DNA from: Apteryx mantelli
Taxonomy: Eukaryota; Chordata; Aves; Apterygiformes; Apterygidae
Direction of reading: 5' to 3'
Length of the DNA: 64,000 nt
NCBI RefSeq assembly: GCF_036417845.1
Contig: NC_089980.1
Span: 55,922,501 to 55,986,500, forward strand
Part shown: positions 48,001 to 63,000 of the stretch, one piece after another
Layout: every line of letters begins with the position of its first letter
How positions within the stretch are numbered: position 1 is the stretch's first letter
Program-made: the position numbers and the translations under genes
Notes under the pieces: model-generated
Seen by the model: the letters and a program-made list of their open reading frames with translations, nothing else
The model's database searches: none
Told to the model about the DNA's origin: nothing

Positions 48001-51000
48001 AAACTACACAGAGATTTGCCTGGAAGCATTGCAAACCATGGAAGCTATTTGGTTTTATCCTATAGGGTGAACCTAAGACTGCTGCCATGCTTCTGGGTCA
48101 AGTGCAGATCCTGGCTCTGTGCCAGTGCCATGTAGGGATGAGATGTGAGCATGGACCAGTTCCCTCCCGATGCTTGATTTCTAGGAGAGGAAATTTAGGA
48201 CTAGTCCCCTGTTTCTCATTATGTATATATGGTAACTGACTTGCTCTACCTAAGGAGAAGCCATGCTAAGGGAATTCAATAGAAATCAGACTATAGCAAA
48301 GGAAAAATCTGGCGGGGAATTACCAGGGCTGTGATTCATCTCACCTAATGTCTGAGCAGTCATTTAGCATCCCTCATGGTCAGACACTTCCAGAACGAGC
48401 ACAATTACACCATCCTTTTCACTGTCAACAAAGGGAGTCTAGAAGGCTAGCTTAGATGTAGATACCTACACCACAAATGTCTAAATTTGGACAGACATAT
48501 CTCACCCGCATGTCTACTTTCTGGAGCTCCAGTATCTAGCTGAAAGACTAGATTTTCCAGCTTTTAGTCTGGTTGTCAAAATAGCCACCACTTTGATATC
48601 AGTAATTTTCAACATTCTTCTGATCCTTCATTTTCTGACCCATAATTTTTTTCCAGTGAGGTGCAGATCTCTGTCTGGTGAATTTAGCTCTCCAGACAAC
48701 AGACTTTTCTGAATTATCTCCTACAGACTCTTCTCAAGTAAGCTATAGCTTGAAAATGCTGTACTAGATGTAATAGTGCAGCTTTTACTTTTACAAGTGC
48801 TCAGCATTAAAGCATCTCTCTCTGAAATCTGTGGCAGAAGATTTTCTGTGCTTAAGATTCCTAACCCTAAATTTCTAAAATAAAAACCAGGATACAACTT
48901 TGGCATAATTTTTTTCCTGTGGACAGTGTTCCTCCACGACATTACCACATCTCTATTGTCTATGACAGATAATGCTATGGACAATTGTATTCAGTATACA
49001 TTTACTCTCATAAGCACTTATTCGAAAGGATACATCCGTAAGAGAAATGATGTTTCGGCATGAAATGAGACTTAAATTCTTGAATTTGATGTTCTTTGCT
49101 GAAAAAGGACAATAATAAGAAAGAAGCCATTGGGCAAACATGCTTTCTCTAAACTCATAGTACAAAATAGGATTTCCTAAGCAGAGATAGTGCCTAGCAG
49201 GTCTAGCTGGCTCTGAGACCTCATTGTTGGAGAACCTGGAAGAGGAAGACAGCTCGTGCTACAGAGAAATTCCAGACAGGGGAGATAGTTACTGAAGACA
49301 AAAAAGGAAACCACAGTTCTTGCTTTGTAAATCAGGAGAGAAGGTTCAGAGAGACTTTCCAGTCATATAAAGGGCCCACAGCAGAATCAGAAATCATGCC
49401 CAGGTGTTACAAGTCCCAGCCCAGTGTCTGTCTCTCCAGATCAGAGCAACAGAGCAATGGAGAACTGGCCTCACTGAAGTGACATGGATCATGTTGGAGG
49501 CAGTGCAAACTAGTGGGTAGATCAAGGCCCAGGTCTGTTCCTGGTTCTGGCCCTTGCTGGCTGCAGGATACTAAGCAAGGCTGGTAATGGAGCCTTTATT
49601 TTTCCATTTGTAAGTGAATTTAATTCTGGCTTTTAAAAAGTTCCTTACAGCCCTTAGCTGCACACCACTGAACAAGTGCAGATGTTATCAGCGCTTACTT
49701 TTTTTTAATATGGCATTCAGAATATATTCGAGTTCTTCTGCAGTTATCTCCATGTCCTAAAGTAAAAAAATAGCAGCATTGGTTACTTGAGTGTTTCTGG
49801 AATCAGACATACCAAAAACCTCAGAAACCACAAACATCATGCATCTGTGCTTCGTTGCAATTCAGGAAAAGAGAATCACACAAAACCCCCAGGGCAGGCT
49901 AAAAAACAAAAAGGTAGCAAAATACAGAAGTGCTGCGCTGAGTAAGGGTGTCTGAACGAGCTCTCAAACAAGAACCACTGATTCAAAGAAAAACAGACTG
50001 TGGGTGCACACTGAGCCAGGTAGGCTCCCTCAGAGCTTGACTTCAGGCTTGGGTCCTCCTTTTTGCTAACCAGGGACTGCATCCTTCTCCATCTAGACAT
50101 ATGGCATGGTGACATCTGGTGCCTAAACAATACACTGCAACTAAGTGTACTGCCCAAAGAAACATGGCATTTTCACTTTGCCTGGCCCTGGGAGGGAGCA
50201 CAAATCTGTCCCTACTTTCACATGTTTCTACGACCCACGAGTCCTGAGGATATTCTGGGTTTTGCACTCACCTTTCCTGAAATCTGTTCAAACAATGCCC
50301 GGAACTGCTTCTCTTCTTCTGTTTCTTGTGGGCTTGGCGTTGGATTTGGAGGCTATAAGATCAACCACAGGAAGATATTACCAAAATCACAAAACATAAC
50401 ATTTCTCCTACACACAGTCTCTCCTTGCATTGAGGGAGCACAGTACCTCTCAAAATAAGAGTACACACTCCTGAACTTTGCCGTACTTTGAGTGCAGATC
50501 TGAAGCCTCCCAACCATCTAAGCTGCCTTAGGGGAATCTCACCCTCACTCCTTTGCCTGAACGATTATGCAGTATGCCATTGCTTTAGCTATCTCGAAAC
50601 TGGAACACACACAGCCTGAAAAATGCCTCTTCTACTCTCATGCCCCCTGCACCATGCTGCTTCCCAGGTCCTTCCAGCCACTGGAGGAAAATCCCAGCTC
50701 TCCTGAGCTCTTTCCAGCTGCAACGTCAGGTACCTCTCGCCCCTCTTGGTGGCCAGCAACCAGCGGCGGCAGCATGTCTGCACATTAGCCCAGAGCCATC
50801 CTACGGCTGGAAGCCCCTTCGGTCAGCTGGGGCTGGGGGAGAGAGTGCATGGGCCATTGGCAGCTGCCAGATGAGATCCTCAGCGCTCTCAGAGATGTAA
50901 AGACAAAGCATCAGACTACACTGATGAGGAGAGAGATGCAATAGTACAGGGCTATTGCTTTAGCTAGGTGGCCATGCAACACTGCTTGGCCACTTACATT

Positions 51001-54000
51001 TATTTTTTGGTGTATGTATGTTCCCCAATTCCTACTGCTCGTATTTGGATGCAGTCCCTTAGCGACACTGGGGTAGATGAATAGATGTACTTTGTTATTG
51101 AACATGGCCCTGAGGTCATAGAAGTGGAGAAGTATATTTGCTAGCTGGTCCTTGGAGGAGAGTTTTAATAAAGAGGAACACATGAGGTCTTGGCTTAGCT
51201 TATTTCCATGGGAAATCACACCACAACCAATGGATTATTTGCAGGGACGCAGTTAAACAGAAGCTGACTCAGAGTCAGCTGTAGTTAGTGCTCAGCAGGC
51301 AGATTAGACCATTCAGAAGGAAAAATAATTGAATCATTTTGCTAGGTACATGCATGCACCAAGCTTTCCCTCCCAAGCAGTCTGTGGGTATGGGTAAATT
51401 TGTCTGCTAAATAAATGTAGGTCTGTGGAAATTCTCTGCTTCTTATTTTTTCATGGTAACCAGAATTTTAAAAGATACTAACGGCCATATGCCTCACTAG
51501 TGCTAACAGATGTACCTTCAGCTGACCTGTGGCTGTTACCAGCTTTTGCTGCTGTCTGGTTCTAACTGCATTGAAGCAGAGGCAGAAGCATCTTATCATT
51601 ACGATTTGATTGTTACGGTTCTTTTACCATATTCCACAGAACTGAATGTTTCTGTCACATACACAAAGCTGGCAATTGTGTAACATTCCTCTGGAATGAA
51701 TGCATTTTAGCCAAACACAGTAAAAGCAGTGTGCATGCTGGCTTCTGCTGAGCCATCCTCTTGCTATTTTAACTCTGTAGACTTACCTCAGGGAGATCAA
51801 TGGCAACATTTTCATCTAGATCCCTGGAGAAAACAAAACCTTATTCAGTATTTGAAGATGTTCAATATCTGCTCAGGGTGGAAAAGGGCGGGCTTATACA
51901 TTACATTTTCCAGAGGTAAAAGATAATATTGCATTTTTTTCTGAACAAGTTAAGTTTAGGTAAAATTCACCCTTATGCAGACAGGCAGATTTTTGCATCA
52001 TTTAAATTCTGGTAGAAGCTCTTAAAACAGACTTTCAGCAGGACTCAGGGAGGGCACAACTCCTGTGTATACTGTATGCTAAAGATTACATCTCATTCTT
52101 TATTCATTATGTACTCAATTTTTTCTCAATAGCCTATTCTTTATATTAAATCATCATTTGGACAAAATTTTGAGAGGAAACAAAAGGGAACACTGCTGCA
52201 TTTGCAGCTCACTGAACAATATCAGGCAGCTAGCAGTTCTTCCTTGTTAAGCTCCCAGCGGATTCATGGCAAGCCTTATTCCCCCTCCTCCTAAACTCCA
52301 ATCCATCAAAAAAAAAAAAAAAAAAAAAAAAGATTGGATTCAGCAAAAATGGGCAAATTGCATCTGCAGACAGATTTTTTCCAACCACTTTGAAGGGACC
52401 AGGGCAGGCAAGCCTTGACCCAGCTCAGCCTAATGTAGGACAGCACACTGCAGGCCAAAAGCATTTTTCACACGTTTCTCCTTAAGAGTGAACAAGCAAA
52501 TAAAAATCCCGGGGAGACAAAACACACACCAGGAGCTTCCCACACCAGGGCTCTGAGCGAGCACTGGAGGCCTGGGGCTCAGAGCTAACTTACTCAGTGA
52601 TGGCCTTCTTCTCCGAGAAAATCCTCAGGCAGAAGTTGGCTTCCTGGTGCGGCTCGAAGGTGGTAGGAACAAGAACATAATCGCCAGGTGGCAGTTTGAA
52701 GCGGTCAGATACCTCCCTCAAATTAATGTAGGTTTTGCTCCTCGCCTTGGAGGAGTGGTACCTGAAGAAGTCTTTGTTCAGGTGTCCGTCTCCGCTGGGG
52801 CTCTGGGGGGAATCGAAGGGAGCATCGTGGTGGGCCACAGTGATGGCAGAGGCCCGTGGCTGCCTTCCCTGCCCCTTCCCTGCCACCAAGCCAAGCTCTG
52901 TGCGGCACAAGCCCGTCCCTAGGACCCTTGTCCCTCGCCCACGCACTGGCGGCCACCTAGCTCTCACTGCCGGGCAAGGACATGGTGGTCCTCTGCCCTC
53001 ACAGGGCTGCTTGGGACGGAGAAAGGGCCTCCAGAGGTTTGTCATCCCCGCTGCATGTGGGGACGGACACCCTGTCTGTGAGGGGCCTAGAGGGGCTCAT
53101 AAAAAGCAATTCCCTTTCGAAGAGCCAGACAGGGGAAGACAGAGTAAGGGGCTCGGGGAGTTAGTCCTGAGAAAATATGCCCCCGTAGGGACAAATCCTC
53201 CTCTGACAAGAGTCCATCCTGACCAAACCACACTTCTCCCTGGGGCTGGATACAACGGAGAAGATTATTTTAAGAGCAAGGGCCCTAAAAGTACATTATG
53301 ACTGGCTGGGATATGAATCCAGAGGGAGATAGTGCGGCTACTGCACCGTGAAAGCAAGGCAATACCTCATAAATAGAGTAGCCGATGGTTAGCATTTCAG
53401 CTCCGAACTTTTTGAGTTTACGGCGATCCTTTTGCATGAGAGCTGCTATGAATGTGCAGTCATCTTGCCCATCGTCTTTCTCTGTCAAATGCAGCTTGAT
53501 TTGTGGATTTGTCCAGAAAGTCTCTGCCAATGTAAAGAACATCAGATAGATAGATAATTTCTTGCCTCAGAATAATAACAACAATACCACTACTACTACT
53601 ATTACTAGAAAAAAAGGAAGACAAAAAGAACAATAGAGCTGAAGCTGAGGTTTTGTTCAAATTTATTTTTTTCCATTAGCTGTCACACTTTTTTCCACTC
53701 AGCACTGCAGAAAATAAGCCAAATCCCAAAGTCCTTCATGGAGCTAGGTATAGAAAAGATTTTTGGCTTGATATTTTAGTAAGTTCCCGCGGTTTAAATA
53801 AGGTTGTCAAATGGGGTTTTTTAAAAGTGTACGGCTATAGTGATCCCATAGTGCCAGTGCCAGTTTGGAGTAACACAGTTCAGATCCATGCTGCTACTTC
53901 AGAACCACATAAGCATGCTGGCTGAGCTTGATTTTTGTCTCATTTTACACTGACTGCTGTAGTTTAAGTGACTTATTTGGAGTTATTCCTGCTCATGCAA

Positions 54001-57000
54001 ATGTAAGTGAGAGACAAATTGGATTCAGTGAACTCAAGGGCAAAGAAAGCAGTTCTTTGGCCCTAACGTCTCATGTAGGACTGTATGAACATTTGTCCCT
54101 TTGGCTGATTCCTGCTGGGTAAGATTCAGCTGCCCGGTCCTTTGCCCGTGCTTCTAGCTAAGGGGTAATGGGAGAGGAGGCTGCAGGTGGGTAAGGACTT
54201 CTGTGCCTGCTTTTCATTTTCAAAGCAATATCTATTTACCTAGAAAATTTCTGCATCCTCCAGCAGTGGATCCCCGGACCCAGCTCCCCTGGTGGATAGT
54301 CACCTCCCACTTGTGGGGAGTGCTGTCTTCCAGGGCATCCGGAGTGAGGTTGCAGATCTCAACTTTATCAAAATGCACTTTGAAGTCTTCAAATTTCATC
54401 CTGAGTGAAAGACAAGGGAAGGGACTGGCACTACTTCACTTCAGCAAAGGATCCCCAGCAGAAGTTACTTAATCTCCAGGATCCCAGGGTCAGATCACCA
54501 GCATGCGTGGATCTGAACAGCTGGAGTAAAACCTACTGTGGGAAGAGATGCTTCACCAACATCATCCTCCAGGCTCACAGATCCCAGCCTTAATGGTTGC
54601 ATCTATATTGCCTGAGAGCAGACCAGAAAATGGCAGGCATCTGTGCAGGGCTCACAACTGCCTATAAATCAACTGTGCTGGCCACTTAAAGGGACACATG
54701 GTGATGGATTAGCTGGGCCCTGATACAACTGGTCTGTCCGCACTGTAGGTAGTCAAATTTGGGCCTTTGCTAAGGGGCCTAGGCTGAAGCTGCTTACCCT
54801 ACCCTCCCTTATGGGTAGTTGGGACCTTGTCCTAGCAAAAACACGCATCAAAAGAGGGACAGCAGGTATGCCCACACTCGAGTAGAGGCTCCAGCCCGCC
54901 CTTGAAAGGTAAGATAGACACTTCTGTGTGCTACTGTGTCATATAGATTGCAGTACATGTATTTCATACCCAAGGTGGATACATGTACACGACCATGGCA
55001 AGGAGGAAGCAAATGCCCAAAAGCAGCTGTTCTTGAGTTACTGTGCTCGGCCAGTTGAACCTAGCCTGCAAGTTGATCGGTGTGCTGAGAAGCAGGTAAG
55101 CCTTGCAATCTTAGCTGGCAAGTAAAAGAGCAAAGAGACACCAACAGGCCCCCTGGCTGAGGAGCCTGGCATTCAGGAAGGGACTGCTGGAGGCAGGCAC
55201 CCAGCTGGGCCGTGGTGTGCAGCCCTGGGGCAAAGGGAACAGAGCAGGGGAGCTTTCTAAGGGAAAACAGCTTGCCTAGTGGGCATTGCAAGGACAGGAA
55301 GGCCATATTCACTCAGACAAAGGGAAGACAAATGTCCAGGCTCCCTCTATAAACCATGCAAGATATTAGGCCTTTTAGAGGGCAATTTAGCTTCCAGATG
55401 TGTCTTCTGCTCTGAATTGCTGTTTAGGAGAGCCTCTTGCACTGTCCCCTGACTCTAGAAATAATGTAGAGATACTGATCTCCTCCCTAACATGAGCTTC
55501 TGTAACTGCCTCTGTGCCCCAGTGGCTGATGCATACCAACAGATTGGAGTAGCGGGACACTGTGTATATGTGGGGCAGTAGCAGACAGGAGCCAGCTGTC
55601 CCTCAGTGTAGCTCACCATGCACAGCAAGTTCCATTTTCTGCTGTATATGGACTAGATGTCTGCTGTGGCTTTAATTTACATGTTCTAAGGGCCATTTTA
55701 CAACTTGTTTTTAGCATTGGAAGAAACAGCAGAATTTGCTTTCCTTGCATCAGTCCTCTTTCATGTTAGCTATTCCCATATAGCAAGCTCTGCATGACAC
55801 AGGCACTGCTAATTCTCACTTTGATGCTCAGTGCACTAGAGCAGGGATAGCCTAAAAAAATCTGTCTCTAACTGGCTTGATTTCCCAGCCACACGAGGCA
55901 ATTTTGGGCTCTTTGTCAACATGCTGCCAAGCAGATGAAGCAATTGCACTTCATGGATCAGATTTGGCTCCTACTTACTGCTGATGGAGATGTAAAACAC
56001 CTGTTCTGACTTCCCTAGGGCTGCTCTGGATTTGCACTGGTATAGGCGAGAGGAGACTCTGAGACTCTGCTTTTAGAAGGGAAGGGACTAGAATGAGTGA
56101 GAAATTTATTTCTTAGTCAACAGCAGAATGCCTCCTTCCCATGTGGAGGAAGCACGGTCTTGTCTGCCCTTGACAAGACTGACCTTAATTACTGCTAATA
56201 TACAACTCAAATATCTTTCATGTAGTTAATGAGGTCAGAGGCAGGACCTGAGCATGTTACCATGAAGATTTTGTTCAGTCCTCAAAAATCCAAAGAAAGA
56301 AAGGAACAAAAGTTCTTATCAGATCGTGTTTCACACCTTGGCTGCCTTGTCCCTTGTGCTCCTCCATAGCTGTGCTGCCTTTTCTCATCAACTGAAGCCA
56401 TTCTGATGATATGACACTTAAATGTCCCATAGCTTTTGATTAAGCTTCCTCTCTAAACTACCCTTCCTCCTAGCCTTCCTTTTCTACCTAGGATGAAGCC
56501 AAACACAATACATGAGAATAAACAGGAGTATTTCTTCGTCCTTTTCTTCTTTTTTATCTAAAGAAATGAACCTGTGTAGGAGAAACAATCATTACTTAGC
56601 ATACACTCAGCAGAAGGAAAAAGCTGGAGTCATAAACCTATATAGCACTTGCAAGGTTGTTAACTGCACATGAGATAGTGCATGGTAGGTTTCCTGGGCT
56701 CCCTTTCAGCTTCCAGATACCTTAAAAAATGACTTGCAAAGAGAACACTTGTTGAGATCCCTGACTGTAAAACTTGCTTTCAGGTCTACTTCAGTAGGAA
56801 CTAGTTATGGCCAACATGGAGAAAAGCCCTCTCATACCTGATGTTTCTGCAAAGCCAAAAGCTAATGTTTGCCATGGAGAACATGTTCTGAACTGGAGGA
56901 GCTAATTACTTGTCTGCTACTCACTATTTTTAGCAGCAGGTTTCAAAACACCTCACAAAGATGACCCCAGTTTTCCAGGGAGGCAAGCCAAGTCACCACC

Positions 57001-60000
57001 AAGAGTGGTGAACAGACCAGCTGAAGGTCCCCGCTGCAGAAGAAGAAATATAGCCCATTCTCCATCCTCTCAACTAAACAGCATCAACAAGCACCACAGT
57101 AGGAGCTAACTGAAAGCAGGAGAGAAGTGACTGGGTTGCTCTTTCCTCAACTGACCATTTTAATGTCTTTAGGGATACACAGCATTCATCGTTCATGCAA
57201 AACCTGATGGAGAAACCATCAAGGTGTGGCTTAGAAAGGGTAAAGGGGAAAACACTCCTTAGAGAAATACACACAGGTCAAAAGGCATTAGGAAAAATAA
57301 GTCTGATGGACTGGGTGGAGGGTTTCACTGGTATCAAACTTGCCAGACTGGTTTCGAAAGCATTTCATATCATCTTCTGCGTATCATTCTTGTCCACTTA
57401 ACCCCTTCGGGGAAAATTTCAGTACCAAAGGCTTTTGTTTGTGCTCTGAATGTTTGAGAACTGACAGATGCTGTATGAAAGCCAATATTTGCCTGAGCGT
57501 GCTCAACCTCATTCATTTTTATTGATGTTTTAAAGACTTATTTAGCTATTGACCTAGTTCTGTTGGACAGATGACTCTCTGAATGAATTTCATTGTTCAT
57601 GTGATGCCTACTTGCACACCTGTATCTCCAATATATGGTCATGCTTTAAGGATATCAATAGCAAAATAATCCAAAATATCCTATGTAGAAATAATTATAG
57701 TGATAGATCTGTCACTAGACCTACTTCCTTCTGGAACTGTGAAAGTTTGGGATAATTTTTTTGTGTGACCTAACGTGCTGCATCATCTATCTCAGATCAC
57801 TTTTTAGGAAAGTATATCAGGACTAAAGGTGAACTTTGCTTTAACTTGCATGATAGCTCTGGAACAGCCCCACGAACACCTCTCTAAATTTACCTCTGTA
57901 AAAGAAACGAGCATCTGGCCCTAGAAAATGTGACCAGACACACTGTCGGTATTGCACAGCATGGTTAATATAAAGGGGGATTATGTGCAAGTCACCCATC
58001 TGCTGTCTGAGATAACGAATTTGGCATGAAGAACACTTTGCACTTCTAGAGCAATTTCCACCACGTTGTTTTTTTCATTTCATTTGATCTTTTCTTAAAT
58101 CATTTCACATGTAGCCCGATTTTCTCTTACTTTCTGTAAGAAGCAGTGTTGCTTCTAAGCACTCCCTTCCCTACCAGCATCTGACTAATATCAACCCTTT
58201 CAGCCCACTTTAGAGCAGAGATGAAGGCATTTCATAGGCAATGTAATACAGTACAGTACTCCTTCCTGAGCTCTGGAGCCTGCCTGTGTTCATGATAAGG
58301 ATTTAAAGGGTGTTACATTTATGGGAGATGCACAGTATTTGAATTATGGCAATGCCATTACCTAAGCTGACTTTTTAAACACTTTCTGTTGTTAAATAAG
58401 CATGTACACAGATGAGACGCGTGGAAAACCAAGGGATTTCTATCTGCCCTCTCTTTGGATGAAACTGAGCATTTCCTCACTCAGAGATTTCATCCTGATC
58501 TCCCCTTTTGGCCACTTATGGCTCAATTTCTGACTAGAGTCACACACTTTAAAATGCTGTGGCTTACCAGAACTCTCCGTCATCCAGTGCTGTCTGCGAT
58601 AAGCGTTTCTGCTCAGATGGGCTGACTGAGCGCCACTCCAGAGAACTGCAGAAAAACAAAACCGAGCTTTACTAGGGTATATGGCATTAATTTTCCTTGA
58701 CTCAGAACTGCTGGTTGGCCACATCAGCAGCCTGTCCATCTTTCGGATGTGTTTGGTTTGAGCAGCAGACATAGACACAGATGACTTTAAGAGGCTCTCT
58801 GGACCTTGCTGTTACTTCACACGGTGGCAGAAATCCTATGGATGCAGCTGGAAGCAGGATTGGGCCACCGGTCCAGAAACTGTTCCAGGACCACCCTGTC
58901 TATGATGTTCCCTGCACTCAGAGCTGTGACTGCTGTCACATGTAATAGCTGATACACTGCTATTGGTAAACCTCAAGGTTTTGGTAAGTCTTGCTCTGCC
59001 TTAAATCTGTTTTTCATCTGTAGCACCATCTCTGCTTTGAGGTTTGTCATTAATTTAGGGCCAGGGGTCTCTTCAAGAAGAGGATGAAGTCAATGGGGAC
59101 CAAACAGGCTCCTCGCCCTGTACAGAGAAATCTGCTGGATAACGTGGGCTCCCAGTAAAGTCTTTCCCTCCTTTTCATTCATCCCTACAGCTCCAGCTGT
59201 AGCTGGGCTGACAACAAACAAAAACTCTGTGATGGCTTTTTGGAAAAATAGGAAAGGCCACTATTGCTTTTCCAATCTGATATGAAAAAACATGGAGTAC
59301 CTGGCACCTTGTGTGAGATTTTTAATTTCAGCAACCATCACAAAATGTTAATACAGATTCCTGTATTTACCTGAAGCTGCTCTGCCTTGACAGAGCTTTG
59401 TACTGGCGCCTTGAGCCTCCCACATACAGAATCAGAGCACTGCTTTGCAGATACAGTACTTTGGATAAACAGCCCAAATTGCCGGATGCCTGTCTGATCT
59501 TAACCTCTCCATTTTTGGAGATCATCACTAATTATATGCGCCAATTATCCTCATTTTTCTTTTTTAACATAACAAAGTATCAGAGCTGATGCAGTAATAT
59601 TTATTTCTGAATCATGCTAAGGAAAGGGACATTCAAAGGAGTGCTATGGATGACCAGATGTCTCAGCAGTTTTAAAGAGCCAGTAAGGTTACAGCTGCTC
59701 TCTTCTACATCTGTGTAAATCAAGAAAAACTCAGAAGAAGCAAGTGAAACAAAAAAAAGGCCATATATATATGCAAATATATGGGAAAAGCATATATTTG
59801 AGGGGAAAATGTGGTATTGCTTTTAACCAGATACAAGATATTTTTTTTTGTATTGTTTGCATTTCATTTAGCTGTGGTGGTAAAAACAGATTGGTTTTCA
59901 GACCAATCCTATTTTGTTTTTGCATCTTTCAACAACTTTGGAGGGTGCCATGTAGCGATACGGGCTCATGTAATGGTCATCTACAACCTGCAAGGACTAA

Positions 60001-63000
60001 GGGATATATCTAGAAACCCAGAGCAGAGTAAATGCAACTAGAGGCTCATAAGCTACTCAGAAGGGCTAATACAGCATCAGTTTCCAGCTTACCTGCAGTA
60101 GGACGATGTATGGATGTTGTGTTACAGGTACTATGGTGAAAGACTTGCAAAAGATAAGCCAAAAAACTCTCCAAATGTATATTTTCCCAGTGAGGAATGT
60201 CTTAAAAATATTTTTCCCATTTATATTAATGCTTGATTTTTGCTAATTCTACATTTGAGGGGGTTAACCACCCTGACAGTGTCTCTACTTGAGCTGCTTT
60301 GAAAATATTGAGGGTGACATGTTAGGATGGCAGTAACACTGTTAAGCATGTGCAAACTCTTCATTTAATTTTCTGGAAGATAGCTGGGGCTGCAGAAAAC
60401 TAGATGCAGGCCAGCAGCTTGGTTTTAGCCTTTGCAATATGAGCTCACTGCCAGGCAAGCATGTATGGTAGAAAGCACGCACTTGTCGCTCCAAGGGCCG
60501 CTCCACTCCACCTGGCCCCAGGGATTCCTTATTCTTATGAGCTGCACTTTCAGGCCCCGATAGCTCACCTGGGGAAAGAGGAAATAAGGAAATAGTGAGT
60601 GTCACTAGCTAGGGAGAAAATCTTCTCCAGCGTGCACAGGCTGTGTAATGGCTGGGCAAAAGGTGTGCTGCTATACAGAGGAGAAGTGAGAGAGAAGGAT
60701 GGAAGGCAATTTGGAGCAGGATGACACCCCCCACCCCCCACCCCCAGGACAGAGAACCGCTCTGCAGAAGCTGTGCTGGTGTCTTCTGCACAAGGGGAAG
60801 CAGAAAACATGCCCCATCACACTTGCTCCAGCTCCCAGCTCTGGCCACAGGCTGGAGAAGCTGCTGCGCATACAGTCCTTTGGGGAGCTGAGGCCCACAC
60901 TTTGGCCTGCTGAGACGTGCTTCCCCAGGATGTCACCTCCCATCCCCTGAAGTCAAGGGGACACCCCCTTGTCTTTGCCCAGGCCTCTCCTTGCTGCATG
61001 CTGGTGACACGGGACAGTGGGGACGTACCTTGTCGATGCCAGTCACGGAGTAAGCATGGCCCTTTATAAGCCCAAAGGGGGTTTTGGCTTCTGACTCAAC
61101 AGCACTGCTGATCTGAAATATGAAAGAAAAATGTGAATATGTCTCCTCAGGAGGAGACTGCAAGTCATACTGCTTGGTCCCTTCCAGGTGCTAGTCAGCA
61201 GGCCAGTAGCTAACCAGCACTGTGAATGGAGAAACAGTCTTTCTGCTTGTTGCAGACATTGATGGTGTAATGGTGCCCTTTGATGAAAGGAAATTCCCTA
61301 GAGCTGGGTGAACTTTTTTGGAGCATCTTTTACTTATGGAGGAAATAAGGCTTTAGTTTATGCAAAATCTATGTGAATTTGACCTATAATGTGGAGGAGC
61401 CAGGCTCAAATCCCTTCTCTGCCTCTGAGGTTTTGCATCAACATCATCCACGTTTCCAAGATATCACTCTAAACTTTCATTCAAATGCAGTTTGTGTCAG
61501 GTAGGACATGGGAAAAGGTGCTCTCAGACTGAGGTCAGGAGTTGACATGGTCTCATTTCATGCAAAGAGACACTTGAGGGAGCAGTGATTGAACTGAAGT
61601 GTCCCATCAGCCAGCTGATTATCGCGCTCTCTCTCTAGCTCAATGAATATTTAAATAGTGCTTGCAAGCCAGAAAGCTCTGTCAGGAGAGAGAGGGAAAC
61701 TCAGTTCAGAAAACACTGAACCCCAGAGCTGAAGATAGAGTCTTGAGCAAAGAGAGAGCTTGTTGAAAAGCTTTGCTCACAGTAGGGCAGACAGCGGATT
61801 TGAGACAACAGGTCTTCCTCAGACGAGGCAAATGTTGGAATGATTCAGCTACTGGACAGAGCAAATGAAAGCCTCCCTCTTTCTCTCCCAGTCTACACAC
61901 TTCCTTTGCCTTTCTTACAAGTGCCCAAAAGGGATATGAAACATTTTGTGCTCAATGGGATTTTTCCTTTGACCTGAAACTTTTTTCTCTGGTTGCTCAT
62001 TCTGGTGAAGAAATCTGGCACATTTTTGTTTCCAAACAGCATTTTCCTCTGAGCACAGCAAACAAGGAAGCCATGTTGGGAACAGCAATGGGACTTTCTT
62101 CTTTGGTGTTCAGAGCTGCTGACAACTTTCACAGAAAGTCTAGGGCACATGAGTGGCTCCTCTTACCCCAGGGTCGGACACACTGGCAGAGCAGCGTAAA
62201 GACACCTACACGGCTGCTACCCACCAGGAATCTCTTCTGTGGGAAAACGGGAGATACCAGTCTCTGGAGGGATAAAACTGATGCATCCTGAGCCCCAGTC
62301 CCTGTTTCCAAACGAGCACTCTGGTCCTGAAGAGTGTGTTGAGTCACGCAAGTCCCTATGGGTGTTGTTACAGAATTACAGGCCAGAAGAAGATCAATTT
62401 TGTTGTCTCTGGAGCCAGTAAATCCTCACCAGGCTATGGCCAACTTTGATGTTGACCCAGAGTAAGCAAATAAGCCAGTAAATAAAGTTTACTCTCCCCA
62501 GGTGCTCACACTAACATCATTATTGTCTTAAATAATGTGGCCATCACATGCTGAAATGTGATTATTTTCTTTTTTTTTTGAACAACTGTTCAAAGGACTA
62601 TGTTAGTATTATATATCTATCAGTTCACACCTATTATTTGCAGAATTTAGTGCATGTCCATCTACTTGTCATTAATTTAACCAGCCTTTAAAAAATTATT
62701 TTTTCTTTTACACAGAAACCACAAACCAGACTGAGAGTAAACCAGCCCCCATTTCTTACTTACATCGATAGAGCAGCCCACCATTGAGCATCTTTTCAGA
62801 GCTTTTTCTAGGATTTCATAGAAATCATCAGGAGCCCTTTTAACCTCATACATTTCTCCTACTCCCCCAGTGAAATCTTCCATGGCTTCTATTGTACTGC
62901 CTCCTTTCAGGGCCTCGTAGCTGCCGTTCAGCCTGGAAAACACATGCTCACCATGAGACCTGCTTTTGAACCTTTTGAAGATAACTGTGCTTGAGTGCTT

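Noticed and set aside
52803..53301. Open frames extending through CAPN9 intron 10 on both strands
   Set aside because: The GC-rich intron reads through by chance. The family alignment and C6AG acceptor place the exon border at 52802.
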